Shown in pieces: positions 25,776 to 34,082 of a stretch of 64,000 nt of DNA; the stretch's first letter is position 1; each line of letters starts with the position of its first letter. Both the position numbers and the translations under genes were made by a program. Where the stretch lies: NCBI RefSeq assembly GCF_026339935.1, contig NZ_JAPEPX010000001.1:6413501-6477500 (forward strand). Direction: 5' to 3'. The notes beneath the pieces are model-generated. The model saw nothing but the letters and a program-made list of their open reading frames with translations, was not told the origin of the DNA and did no database searches. Origin of the DNA: Streptomyces sp. NBC_01551. GTDB taxonomy: Bacteria; Actinomycetota; Actinomycetes; Streptomycetales; Streptomycetaceae.

Positions 25776-26231
25776 ATGACCACTTTTCAGGTTCCTGAGC
25801 GCATGAACTTCTCCGCCGTCGCCCCCAAGATCTTCAAGGCCGTGCTGGCCCTCGACGGCGCCGCCCGCAAGGGCGTCGACCCCGTCCTCCTGGAGCTGGT
25901 CCAGATCCGCGCCTCGCAGATCAACCACTGCGCCTACTGCATCGACTACCACGCCGGCGACGCCCGCAGGGGCGGCGAGTCCGAGGAGCGGATCCACCAG
26001 CTCAGCGCGTGGCGGGAGTCGAGCCTGTTCACCGTCGTGGAGCGCGCGGCCCTCGCCCTGACCGAGGCCGTCACCCTCCTGCCGGAGGGCGTCCCGGACT
26101 CCGTCTACGACGAGGCCGCCCGGCACTTCGCCGAGGAGGAGCTGGCCCACCTCATCGCGGTCGTCTTCACCACCAACGTGTGGAACCGGATGAACGCCAC
26201 CACCCGCAAGACCCCCGGCACCCCCGCGTAG
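25776..26231 (+). CDS. Carboxymuconolactone decarboxylase/AhpD-like protein
   Basis: 151 residues. All-helical AhpD-like fold with the redox motif NHCAYCIDYHA: the CxxC and the His downstream are the AhpD-type active site. Members act as alkylhydroperoxidase-type disulfide reductases. First gene of a unit with an MFS exporter, opposite a MocR regulator. Confidence 0.92.
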   Translation: MTTFQVPERMNFSAVAPKIFKAVLALDGAARKGVDPVLLELVQIRASQINHCAYCIDYHAGDARRGGESEERIHQLSAWRESSLFTVVERAALALTEAVTLLPEGVPDSVYDEAARHFAEEELAHLIAVVFTTNVWNRMNATTRKTPGTPA

Positions 26232-26266
26232 CGCCCCCGGACCGGACCGCCGACGAAGGAAGCACC

Positions 26267-27475
26267 GTGCCCACGCTTGCACCCGTACCGCACGCTCCCC
26301 GGAAAGACCGGAACGAGCCGTCCGCCGTCCGCGGCTGGCTCGCCGTCCTGGCCGTGACCCTCGGCATCTTCTCGCTGATGACCTCCGAACTGCTGCCCGT
26401 GGGCCTGCTCACCCCGGTCGGCGCCGCCCTCCACGTGTCCGAGGGCACCGCGGCCCTCATGGTCACCGTCCCCGGCCTCGTCGCCGCGGTCTCCGCGCCG
26501 CTGGTCACCGTCGCCACCGGGAGGTTCGACCGCCGCCTCGTCCTCGCCGTGCTGATCGCCATCGTGGGCCTGGCGAACCTCGCCTCCGCCTTCGCGACCG
26601 GCTTCGCCGTCGTCCTCGCCGCCCGGTTCCTGATCGGCATCAGCGTCGGCGGCTTCTGGTCCGTCGCCGGCGGTATCGCCCTGCGCCTCGTACCCGAACG
26701 GCACGTCACCCGGGCCACCGCCGTCATCTTCGGCGGCGTCGAGACCGCGTCCGTACTCGGTGTGCCCGCCGGCACGTTCATCGGCGACCTCTCCGGGTGG
26801 CGCACCGCGTTCGCCGCCGTCGGCGGGCTCGGCCTGGTCGCCCTCACCGCCATGCTGTTCCTGATGCCGAAGGTCCCCGCCGGGCGCACCCTCACCTTCG
26901 GTGACCTGCCCAAGGTGTGGAAGGGGAGCGCCGGCGTCCGTATCGGCATCGCGATGACCTTCCTCGTCATCACCGGTCACTTCCTCGCCTACACGTTCGT
27001 CCGACCGATCCTCCAGGAAGACGGCGTGGGCCACGGCATGACAGGTGTGCTGCTGATGGTCTTCGGGGTCGCCGGGATCGCCGGCAACTTCATCGCCGGC
27101 GCCCTCGTCGCCAAGCGGCTGCGGCAGACCGTCGCCGGAATCGCGGTGCTCCTCGCGGCGGCGATGCCGCTCCTCGCCCTGGTGGGCGACACGACCCCGA
27201 CGGCCGCGATCGTCCTGGTCCTGTGGGGCCTGGGCTACGGAGCCGTCCCGGTGGCCTTCCAGACCTGGATCCTCGATGCCGCCCCCGGGGCGACCGAGGC
27301 GGCGTCCTCCCTCTTCGTCTGCGCCTTCAACCTCTCCATCGCCCTCGGCGCCCTCTTCGGCGGCTTCGCGGTGGACGGCCTGGCGACCGTCAGCGTCCTG
27401 TACATCGGAGCCGCTCTGGCCCTTCTCACCCTGCTGCTGGTCGCCCGTCGCGGCGCCGCCCCCGCCCGCGCGTGA
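26267..27475 (+). CDS. MFS transporter, DHA1 (AraJ/YdhP-like) exporter
   Basis: 402 residues from a GTG with AAGGA ribosome site, 35 bp after the AhpD-like stop. Twelve hydrophobic helices; the SELLPVGLL segment in helix 1 and RFDRRLVLA loop between helices 2 and 3 mark the DHA1 sugar/drug efflux group. Helix 4-5 region RFLIGISVGGFWSVAGGIA and the motif VLGVPAGTFIGDLSGWR are typical. Probable efflux pump, substrate unknown, co-transcribed with the AhpD-like gene. Confidence 0.93.
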   Translation: MPTLAPVPHAPRKDRNEPSAVRGWLAVLAVTLGIFSLMTSELLPVGLLTPVGAALHVSEGTAALMVTVPGLVAAVSAPLVTVATGRFDRRLVLAVLIAIVGLANLASAFATGFAVVLAARFLIGISVGGFWSVAGGIALRLVPERHVTRATAVIFGGVETASVLGVPAGTFIGDLSGWRTAFAAVGGLGLVALTAMLFLMPKVPAGRTLTFGDLPKVWKGSAGVRIGIAMTFLVITGHFLAYTFVRPILQEDGVGHGMTGVLLMVFGVAGIAGNFIAGALVAKRLRQTVAGIAVLLAAAMPLLALVGDTTPTAAIVLVLWGLGYGAVPVAFQTWILDAAPGATEAASSLFVCAFNLSIALGALFGGFAVDGLATVSVLYIGAALALLTLLLVARRGAAPARA

Positions 27476-27483
27476 GGTGCGGG

Positions 27484-28422
27484 TCAGGGAGTGAAACGGC
27501 CCCGGCCCAGTTGGGCGCGGACCGGGGTGACCTCCGGGTTGACCAGGGCGCGGCGCTGCCAGTTGGCGCCGTCGACGACCAGGGTGTGCCCGGTGATGAA
27601 CCGCGCGTACGGCGAGGCCAGGAACGTGGCCGCCCACCCGAGCTCGCGCGGGGCGCCCACCCGCAGGGCCGGCTGGCGCGCGCCCAGGCCGCGGTCGCCG
27701 TCGCGGGCGGGCTGGGCGTCGTGGCCGTCCCGGCCGCCGCCCTGGTCCAGGCCGGCCCGGATCGCCTCGGTCATGTCCGCGTGCGGGACCAGCCCCGGGA
27801 CCAGGCCGTTGACCTGGATGCCGTACGGGCCCCACTCCACGGCCAGCGTCTCCACCAGGCTCTTCACCCCGGCCTTCGCGGCCGCGCTGTGCGCGAACCC
27901 CGGCCCGCCCGTCCAGGCGTACGAAGCGCCGATGCTGACGATGGAGCCGGGCGTCCCCGCGGCGAGGTGGCGGCGGCCGAACTCCCGCGTCATGAACCAG
28001 GTGCCGGTCAGCGTGATGTCCACCACCGCCCGCCACGCGTTGGGGGACAGGTCCTCCGCCGGCGACGGGAAGTTGGCGGCGGCGTTGTTGACCAGTACGT
28101 CCGGCAGCCCTACCGCCGCCTGTGCTGCGTCGAAGACCTCCGCGACCCGCTCCGGGTCCCGGATGTCGCAGACGGCGGCCGTCACCCGGCCCGCGCCGGG
28201 GACGGCCGCCAGCTCGTCCCGCGCCGCCTTCAGCCGGTCGGCCCTGCGGCCGGCGATCACCAGGTCCGCGCCGAGCCGCGCGAACTCGGCGGCGATCGCC
28301 TTGCCCAGCCCGGTGCCGCCGCCGGTCACTAGGGCCACCTGCCCGGCGTACGTACCGGGCGGCAGGGCGGCGGCGCCGGACGGCGGCGGTGCGGGCAGGC
28401 CGCGCGTGATGTCGTCAGTCAT
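27484..28422 (-). CDS. SDR oxidoreductase, 2,4-dienoyl-CoA reductase-like
   Basis: 312 residues. Opening PPGTYAGQVALVTGGGTGLGKAI matches the dienoyl-CoA reductase N-terminus, with GxxxGxG cofactor site and RRADR suggesting NADPH. Structural LVNNAAAN and the active-site stretch SIGASYAWTGG...AAAKAG carry the Tyr and Lys arrangement of dienoyl-CoA reductases rather than the plain YxxxK. A Gly/Asp/Arg-rich insert (about 237-268) interrupts the C-terminal loop region, where the substrate lid would be. Likely role in unsaturated fatty-acyl-CoA degradation. Confidence 0.88.
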   Translation of the reverse strand: MTDDITRGLPAPPPSGAAALPPGTYAGQVALVTGGGTGLGKAIAAEFARLGADLVIAGRRADRLKAARDELAAVPGAGRVTAAVCDIRDPERVAEVFDAAQAAVGLPDVLVNNAAANFPSPAEDLSPNAWRAVVDITLTGTWFMTREFGRRHLAAGTPGSIVSIGASYAWTGGPGFAHSAAAKAGVKSLVETLAVEWGPYGIQVNGLVPGLVPHADMTEAIRAGLDQGGGRDGHDAQPARDGDRGLGARQPALRVGAPRELGWAATFLASPYARFITGHTLVVDGANWQRRALVNPEVTPVRAQLGRGRFTP

Positions 28423-28472
28423 GCGGGCATCGATAGCGCGTGGCCGCTCAGATCACCATGCCCGGGACCGGA

Positions 28473-29636
28473 TCAGCCCTGCGGCGCGTACGCCTGCTTG
28501 CTCGCGCAGGTCCAGATCACGGCGCTGCCCTGCCGGGTCTCCCGGTCGAGGAGGGTGCCGCCGACCCGGTCGTCATCGCCGGCCGCGAAGGCGCGGCTGA
28601 GCGGCGTGCCCGGGGTACCCGCCGGGAACGGCAGCGCCAGCGGGGCCCCCTTGCCGGGCCAGTAGACGGCCTGGAAGCGGCTGGGCCAGCTCTCCTCGAA
28701 GGTGGTGGCGGTGCCGACGGCCACGTTCGTGGTCGGGCTGCTCCCGTTGAACTCCAGGTCGTGGTAGCCCTTGACCCGGCCCGGGTCGGTGGGCAGGGCG
28801 TCGTACGGCTTCTGCCAGACGGCCGGCGTCAGCAGCGGGTCGTTGCGGTAGTAGTAGTCCTCCAGGCCGACCACCCGGCCGCGGTCGTCGATGTCCCTGC
28901 CGACCGTGGAGTACGCCCGGTGGTAGCCGTTCCACACCTGCAGGCTGTAGGGCGGGTAGCCGCCGCCGGCGGGCCACACCACCGGGAAGGTCTTGGTGAC
29001 CTCGATGTCGTTGTCGGCGTCGAAGTAGGAGCCGGTGACCGTGCCGACGATGTCGCCGCGCTTGTTGATGCCGTTCAGCGAGACGACCTTGGAACCGGGG
29101 ATCGCGTCCGCGGGGACCGGCAGCTCGCGCACGGCCTTCCCGTTCACCCACTCCTTGGCGACGCCGGCGTCCACGGCGACGACCCGCCCCGCCTCGTTGA
29201 CGTCCACGGCCACCTCGGCGTGCCCGGGTGCGGGCGCCGTGAGCGCCCGGGAGGCCGCCGCCCCCTGCTGGTGGGTGAAGGCGACCGCGGTGTTGTCCGA
29301 AGACCGCAGGGCCGTGCCCACCATCAGCCCCTTGGCGCTGACGGCCTTGACGCTGCCCCGGTCGTAGCCGGCGGGCAGCGGCACGGCGTGGACCGTGTGC
29401 TCGGCCCCGGTCCAGTAGACGGGCCGGTCGCCGCTCTGGCCGACCACGAGTCCGCCGGCGCCGAAGCCCGCCACGGAGCCCCCGGTCATCCCCGGCAGGG
29501 CGGGCAGCAGCTCGATGGCCGGGGCGCACGCGGCCGCGCCGGCCGCCGCGGCCGGTCCGGCGGCGGTGATCAGCCCCGCGAGGACGGCGGCGGCCCCCGC
29601 CGCGGCCGTCACGCTTCTCAAACGGATTCCGTTCAT
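28473..29636 (-). CDS. Secreted protein with HAF-like repeats
   Basis: 387 residues from the ATG giving MNGIRLRSV. Signal peptide 1-33 ending AAAAGAA. The mature part has repeated short units with a GxxVG core (GAGGLVVGQ, SAKGLMVGTA, NKRGDIVGTV, DDRGRVVGLE), the pattern of extracellular HAF/PEP-CTERM-like repeat proteins that form beta-propeller or solenoid sheets. Two cysteines, one near each end. No catalytic motif seen; function unknown. Divergent from the oxidoreductase operon with a 200-bp promoter region between. Confidence 0.7.
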   Translation of the reverse strand: MNGIRLRSVTAAAGAAAVLAGLITAAGPAAAAGAAACAPAIELLPALPGMTGGSVAGFGAGGLVVGQSGDRPVYWTGAEHTVHAVPLPAGYDRGSVKAVSAKGLMVGTALRSSDNTAVAFTHQQGAAASRALTAPAPGHAEVAVDVNEAGRVVAVDAGVAKEWVNGKAVRELPVPADAIPGSKVVSLNGINKRGDIVGTVTGSYFDADNDIEVTKTFPVVWPAGGGYPPYSLQVWNGYHRAYSTVGRDIDDRGRVVGLEDYYYRNDPLLTPAVWQKPYDALPTDPGRVKGYHDLEFNGSSPTTNVAVGTATTFEESWPSRFQAVYWPGKGAPLALPFPAGTPGTPLSRAFAAGDDDRVGGTLLDRETRQGSAVIWTCASKQAYAPQG

Positions 29637-29836
29637 GGTTGGTTCCCCCTGGTGTGCGTGGTGCCAGGCGCCGCGCGTCATGTGCCGTACGGCACCGGCC
29701 GGTTGATCGTTGATCTACGGACACATGCTGCCCGACCCCGGGGTCACAAGCCCACCGTTTACTGTTCCCAAGGAGAGAACCGACCGCTTAGTATGCGCGC
29801 AGAGTGTGGTCCCTCGACGGCGGCTGGAGGCCCCGG
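29637..29836. promoter_or_regulatory. Divergent promoter region
   Basis: The 200 bp hold the promoters of the secreted HAF-like gene and the oxidoreductase operon. A TAGTAT-like -10 candidate occurs at 29789-29794 after ACCGACCGCT. AGGAGA at 29771 is not placed to serve a start codon. Confidence 0.35.
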
Positions 29837-30823
29837 ATGCAGGCATGGCGCGTACACACCCCCGGCGAACCCCACGAGGCCATGCGCCTCGAAGAGGTTC
29901 CCGAGCCCGTCCCCGGCGAGGGGGAGGTGAGGCTGAAGGTGCTCGCCGCCAACGTCAACTTCCCCGACGCGCTGCTGGCGCGCGGCCAGTACCAGATCCG
30001 GCCCCCGCTGCCCTTCACCCCCGGGGTCGAGATCTGCGGCGAGACCGAGGACGGCCGCCGCGTCATCGCCAACCCCAGCCTGCCGCACGGCGGCTTCGCC
30101 GAGTACGTGACCGCGTCCGCGCGCGCCCTGCTGCCCGCCCCCGACACCCTCGACGACGCCGAGGCCGCCGCCCTGCACATCGGCTACCAGACCGGCTGGT
30201 TCGGCCTGCACCGCCGCGCCCGCATCCAGCCCGGCGAGACCCTGCTCGTCCACGCCGCCGCGGGCGGCGTCGGCAGCGCCGCCGTCCAGCTCGGCAAGGC
30301 CGCCGGGGCCACCGTCATCGGCGTCGTCGGCGGCAAGGCGAAGGCCCGTACCGCCGAGGAACTCGGCTGCGACCTGGTCATCGACCGGACGGCCGAGGAG
30401 AGCGCCGGGATCGCCGCCCGCGTCAAGGAGTTCACCGGCGGGCGCGGCGCCGACGTGGTCTACGACCCGGTCGGCGGCGACGCGTACACCGTCTCCGCCA
30501 AGTGCGTAGCCTTCGAGGGCCGGATCGTCGTCGTCGGTTTCGCGAGCGGCACCATCCCCACCCCCGCCCTGAACCACGCCCTGGTGAAGAACTACGCCGT
30601 CCTCGGCCTGCACTGGGGCCTGTACGCCGCCAAGGAACCCGCCGCCATCCTCGCCTGCCACACCGAACTGACCCGGCTCGCCGCCGAGGGCGCCGTGAAA
30701 CCGCTCGTCACCGAACGGGTCCCGCTCGCCGGTGCCGCCGACGCCGTGCAGCGGCTGGCCGACGGCGCCACCACCGGCCGGCTGGTCGTCGTACCGGCCC
30801 TCAGCGAAGGCGGTTCGCGATGA
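29837..30823 (+). CDS. NADPH:quinone oxidoreductase-like zinc-free MDR protein
   Basis: 328 residues from the ATG giving MQAWRV (an upstream ATG at 29804 adds a basic, unlikely start). Quinone oxidoreductase branch of the MDR family: NVNFPDALLARGQYQ, PFTPGVEICGE, coenzyme site HAAAGGVGSAAVQLGK and DPVGGDAY. No structural-zinc cysteine cluster. Its stop overlaps the first acyl-CoA dehydrogenase start as ATGA, so it is a reductase tied to acyl-CoA metabolism, possibly an enoyl- or acryloyl-type reductase. Confidence 0.92.
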   Translation: MQAWRVHTPGEPHEAMRLEEVPEPVPGEGEVRLKVLAANVNFPDALLARGQYQIRPPLPFTPGVEICGETEDGRRVIANPSLPHGGFAEYVTASARALLPAPDTLDDAEAAALHIGYQTGWFGLHRRARIQPGETLLVHAAAGGVGSAAVQLGKAAGATVIGVVGGKAKARTAEELGCDLVIDRTAEESAGIAARVKEFTGGRGADVVYDPVGGDAYTVSAKCVAFEGRIVVVGFASGTIPTPALNHALVKNYAVLGLHWGLYAAKEPAAILACHTELTRLAAEGAVKPLVTERVPLAGAADAVQRLADGATTGRLVVVPALSEGGSR

Positions 30824-32007
30824 TCACCTCCGAGGAACTGGCCGCGCGCGTACGGGAGCTGCTCGCCGCCCACCCGCCCGGCGGGACCGACCGCGAGGAC
30901 TTCCTGCGCGCCCGCTTCGACGCCGGACTCGCCTGGGTCCACTACCCCGAGGGCCTCGGCGGACTGGGAGCGCCCCGCGCCCTCCAGGCCGTTGCCGACG
31001 CCGAACTGGAGGCCGCCGGCGCCCCCGACAACGACCCGCGCCGGATCGGCATCGGCCTCGGCATGGCCGCGCCCACGATCCTCGCGTACGGCACGGAGGA
31101 GCAAAAGCGCCGCTTCCTGCGCCCCCTGTGGGTGGGGGAGGAGGTCTGGTGCCAACTGTTCAGCGAACCCGGCGCCGGCTCCGACCTCGCCGCTCTCGGC
31201 ACCCGCGCGGTCCGCGAGAGCGGCTCCGGCGACTGGATCGTGGACGGCCAGAAAGTGTGGACCTCCAGCGCCCACACCGCCCGCTGGGCCATCCTGATCG
31301 CCCGTACCGACCCGGCGCTGCCCAAGCACCACGGCATCACCTACTTCCTCTGCGACATGCACGCCCCCGGCGTCGAGGTCCGGCCACTGCGCCAGATCAC
31401 CGGCGAGGCCGAGTTCAACGAGGTCTTCCTCACCGGCGTCCGCATCCCCGACGCCCACCGCCTCGGCGCCGTCGGCCAGGGCTGGGAGGTCGCCCGCACC
31501 ACCCTGATGAACGAACGCGTCTCCATCGGCGGCATGCGGATCCCGCGCGAGGGCGGCATGATCGGCCCCGTCGCCGGGGCCTGGCGCGAGAGGCCCGAAC
31601 TGCGCACGCACGCGCTGCACCAGCGCCTGCTCGAACTGTGGGTGGAGGCCGAAGTGGCCCGGCTCACCGGGGAACGGCTGCGCCAGCAGCTCGCCGCCGG
31701 CCAGCCCGGCCCCGAGGGCTCGGGGATGAAGCTGACCTTCGCCCGCCTCAACCAGGAGATCAGCGGGCTGGAAGTGGAACTCCTCGGCGAGGAGGGCCTG
31801 CGGTACGAGGACTGGACGATGCGCCGGCCCGAACTGGTCGACTTCACCGGCCGCGACGCCGGGTACCGCTACCTGCGCGCCAAGGGCAACAGCATCGAGG
31901 GCGGCACCAGCGAGATCCTCCTCAACATCGTCGCCGAACGGGTCCTCGGCCTGCCCGCCGAGCCGCGCGACGACAAGGACCTCGCCTGGAAGGACCTGGC
32001 CCGATGA
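30820..32007 (+). CDS. Acyl-CoA dehydrogenase (first of a pair)
   Basis: 395 residues, coupled to the preceding gene (ATGA). N-terminal helical domain, mid beta domain with QLFSEPGAGSDLAALGTRA, KVWTSSAHTARWAILIARTD and C-terminal RAKGNSIEGGTSEILLNIVAERVLGLP carrying the FAD-contact EGGTSE segment. Uses FAD to make an alpha,beta double bond in an acyl-CoA. Adjacent to a divergent second dehydrogenase; in actinobacteria such neighbouring genes often encode the two subunits of an alpha2beta2 enzyme for branched or sterol side-chain acyl-CoAs. Confidence 0.93.
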   Translation: MITSEELAARVRELLAAHPPGGTDREDFLRARFDAGLAWVHYPEGLGGLGAPRALQAVADAELEAAGAPDNDPRRIGIGLGMAAPTILAYGTEEQKRRFLRPLWVGEEVWCQLFSEPGAGSDLAALGTRAVRESGSGDWIVDGQKVWTSSAHTARWAILIARTDPALPKHHGITYFLCDMHAPGVEVRPLRQITGEAEFNEVFLTGVRIPDAHRLGAVGQGWEVARTTLMNERVSIGGMRIPREGGMIGPVAGAWRERPELRTHALHQRLLELWVEAEVARLTGERLRQQLAAGQPGPEGSGMKLTFARLNQEISGLEVELLGEEGLRYEDWTMRRPELVDFTGRDAGYRYLRAKGNSIEGGTSEILLNIVAERVLGLPAEPRDDKDLAWKDLAR

Positions 32008-33206
32008 GGGACGCGACGGACGAGACGGACCACACGGACGAGACGGACCACACGGACCACACCGACGAGACGGAGCGGACGACCCCGATGGCCTCGCGTG
32101 CCCCCTTCGACCTGCTGTACTCCGATACCGAGGACGAACTCCGGTCCGCCGTGCGATCGCTGCTCGCGGACCGCTGCGACGCCGCGAGCGTGCTCGCCCG
32201 GGCCGAGACCGACCGGCCGCACGACCCGGAGCTGTGGCGCACCCTCGCCACCGGAATCGGGGCCGCCGGACTGCTCGTCCCGGAGAAGCTCGGCGGACAG
32301 GGCGCGAGCCACCGGGAGGCGGCCGTGGTCCTGGAGGAGCTGGGCCGGGCCGTCGCGCCCGCCCCGTACCTGACCAGTGCCGTTCTGGCGACGGAGATCC
32401 TGCTCGGCTGCGACACCGCCTCGGCGGAGGTCGCCGGGCTGCTGGCGCAGGTCGCGGCGGGGGCGCGGGTCTGCGTGCCGGCCGTGCCGCTGACGCTGGC
32501 GCCGGGGGCGCCGTTGCCCGCCGGGGTGCGGGACGGCGGGGGCGGGGTCCTGACGGGGCGCGTCGGCTCGGTCGCGGACGCGGTCGCCGCCGATGTGCTG
32601 CTGGTGCTGGCGGACACCGGGCTGTACGCGGTGCCGGCGCCGGACGTCTCGCTCGTACGGGCGGTCCCGCTGGACCTGACCCGGCCGCTGGCCACCGTGG
32701 TCCTGGACGGGGCCGCCGGCACCCGGCTCGCGGACCCGGCCGCGGCGCGGGCGGCGGTGGCGGGGGCGCTGCTGTCGGGGGCGGGGCTGCTGGCGTCGGA
32801 GCAGCTCGGGCTGGCGGAATGGTGCCTGACGGAGACCGTCGGGTACGTGCGGGGGCGGCACCAGTTCAACCGGCCGGTGGGGTCGTTCCAGGGACTGAAG
32901 CACCGGCTGGCCCGGCTGTGGCTGGACGTGGCCTCGGCCCGGGCGGCGGCGCGGGCCGCGGCCGACGCGCTGGCGACGGGGTCGCCGGACGCGCCGCTGA
33001 CCGTCGCGGTCGCGCAGGCGTACTGTTCGGGCGTGGCCGTTCGCGCCGCGGAGGAGTGCGTGCAGCTGCACGGCGGGATCGGCATGACGTGGGAGCACCC
33101 GGCGCACCTGTACCTGAAGCGGGCCAAGGCGGATTCCCTTGCCCTGGGCACGACCGGTCACCACCGCGCCCTGGTGGCGGACTTCGCGGAACTCCCGTCG
33201 CCGTAG
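32004..33206 (+). CDS. Acyl-CoA dehydrogenase (second of a pair)
   Basis: 400 residues by the ATGA-coupled start at 32004; the first ~28 residues are a Thr/Asp/Glu/His repeat (TDETDHTDETDHTDHTDE) unlike any dehydrogenase, and an ATG at 32088 would remove them. The remainder is a degenerate acyl-CoA dehydrogenase: GLLVPEKLGGQGASHREA, GRHQFNRPVGSFQGLKH and ECVQLHGGIGMTWEHP. The mid beta domain is shortened and lacks the SEPGAGSD motif, as in the non-catalytic subunit of heteromeric dehydrogenases. Likely partner of the preceding gene. Confidence 0.88.
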   Translation: MRDATDETDHTDETDHTDHTDETERTTPMASRAPFDLLYSDTEDELRSAVRSLLADRCDAASVLARAETDRPHDPELWRTLATGIGAAGLLVPEKLGGQGASHREAAVVLEELGRAVAPAPYLTSAVLATEILLGCDTASAEVAGLLAQVAAGARVCVPAVPLTLAPGAPLPAGVRDGGGGVLTGRVGSVADAVAADVLLVLADTGLYAVPAPDVSLVRAVPLDLTRPLATVVLDGAAGTRLADPAAARAAVAGALLSGAGLLASEQLGLAEWCLTETVGYVRGRHQFNRPVGSFQGLKHRLARLWLDVASARAAARAAADALATGSPDAPLTVAVAQAYCSGVAVRAAEECVQLHGGIGMTWEHPAHLYLKRAKADSLALGTTGHHRALVADFAELPSP

Positions 33207-33681
33207 CCGGATCCGCTGCCGCCGCCCGAACCCGTGCGGGGCGCCGGCGCGTGCCCGGCCCGCGCACGCGCGTCGGCCCCATGGGTGCCGCCGGGCCCCA
33301 TGGGTGCGGCCGGACACACGGGTGCGGCCGCGGGGCCACTGCGGGCCCCACGGGGTGCGGCCGCGGGGGCCGCTGCGCGGAGCCCTCCCCGCCCCACCCT
33401 TCCACCGTTCCCCGGGGCTGTGCCCCGGGCCCGGTCCGGGCTCCGCCCCCGACCCCTTCGGGGCTGCACGCCGGGCCCCTCCGGGGCTGCGCCCCCGACT
33501 GCTGTTCCTCGACGCCGAGACCGGCAGCGGCGCCGAGTACGGGTAGCGCTCCGCCGGGTGGACGGAGGCCGCACCATCCCCGACCACGCCACCACCCCCT
33601 TCTGCAAGCACCCCCAGGGGTGACCTCGCCCGCCGCTCCGCGTTAGTCCCCGTACGCGGACCACCGAGCGAGGGAGACCGC
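33207..33681. other. 475-bp gene-free, repeat-rich spacer
   Basis: No credible gene. 33278-33375 holds degenerate copies of GGGTGCGGCCG/CCATGGGTGC. 33410-33500 holds interlocking GGGGCTGCGCCCC/CTCCGCCCCCGAC inverted repeats of the common Streptomyces intergenic type, which can fold into several hairpins and probably end the dehydrogenase transcript. The last ~100 bp, with CTTCTGCAAG, probably carry the melC1 promoter; no clear -10/-35 seen. Confidence 0.6.
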
Positions 33682-34056
33682 ATGTTCGCAGCACCGGCCG
33701 CCGCACCACTCACCCGTCGCGCGGTCCTTCGTACGGCCTTCACCGCCGCCGTGCTGGCCGGAACGGCCGCCGCGCTGGCCCCCGTACTGCGGGCCCGGCG
33801 GCCGCGGCAGACCCTGACCCCGGCCCCGTTCGCAGAGGAGACGTACCGCGGCCGGCACATCGCCGTCGAACTCGCCGGCACGGCCGTACGGATCGACGGC
33901 CGCCCCCTGCACGTGATGCGCCGCGCCGACGGCAGCTACCTCAGCGGGATCAACCACTTCCAGTCGTTCGCGACCCCGCTGGAGCTGGCCCGCGCGGCCA
34001 TCGACGAACTGGGCACCACCCAGCTGGCCTTCGCCGCCCCCCACCACGGCGGCTGA
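33682..34056 (+). CDS. melC1: Tyrosinase cofactor (caddie) protein MelC1, first copy
   Basis: 124 residues. Twin-arginine-like N-terminus (TRRAVLRTAFTAAVLAGTAAAL) for co-export of the complex. The conserved caddie domain follows: YRGRHIAVELAG, VRIDGRPLHVMRRADGSYL and NHFQSFATPLELARAAIDELG. MelC1 binds apo-tyrosinase, delivers copper and is needed for secretion. Aligning its HVM with His82/Met84 of the S. castaneoglobisporus caddie puts Phe where Tyr98 should be; Tyr98 normally sits in the tyrosinase active site as substrate mimic. A C-terminal HHGG replaces the longer His-rich run of the second copy. Confidence 0.9.
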   Translation: MFAAPAAAPLTRRAVLRTAFTAAVLAGTAAALAPVLRARRPRQTLTPAPFAEETYRGRHIAVELAGTAVRIDGRPLHVMRRADGSYLSGINHFQSFATPLELARAAIDELGTTQLAFAAPHHGG

Positions 34057-34082
34057 CGCACGGGAAGGGGAGGAGCCCCGAG

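Noticed and set aside
27484..28422. SDR protein as catalytically dead because the plain YxxxK is absent
   Set aside because: The SYA...AAAKAG arrangement is normal for 2,4-dienoyl-CoA reductases.
33278..33375. GGTGCGGCCG repeats as a possible CRISPR array
   Set aside because: Units are short, irregularly spaced and without unique spacers.
33410..33500. Hairpin-rich DNA as a possible tRNA or ncRNA
   Set aside because: No cloverleaf or conserved tRNA bases; pattern fits the usual Streptomyces intergenic repeats.
33207..33681. Small ORFs in the spacer before melC1
   Set aside because: Pro/Arg/Gly-rich frames without ribosome sites; the DNA is made of intergenic repeats.
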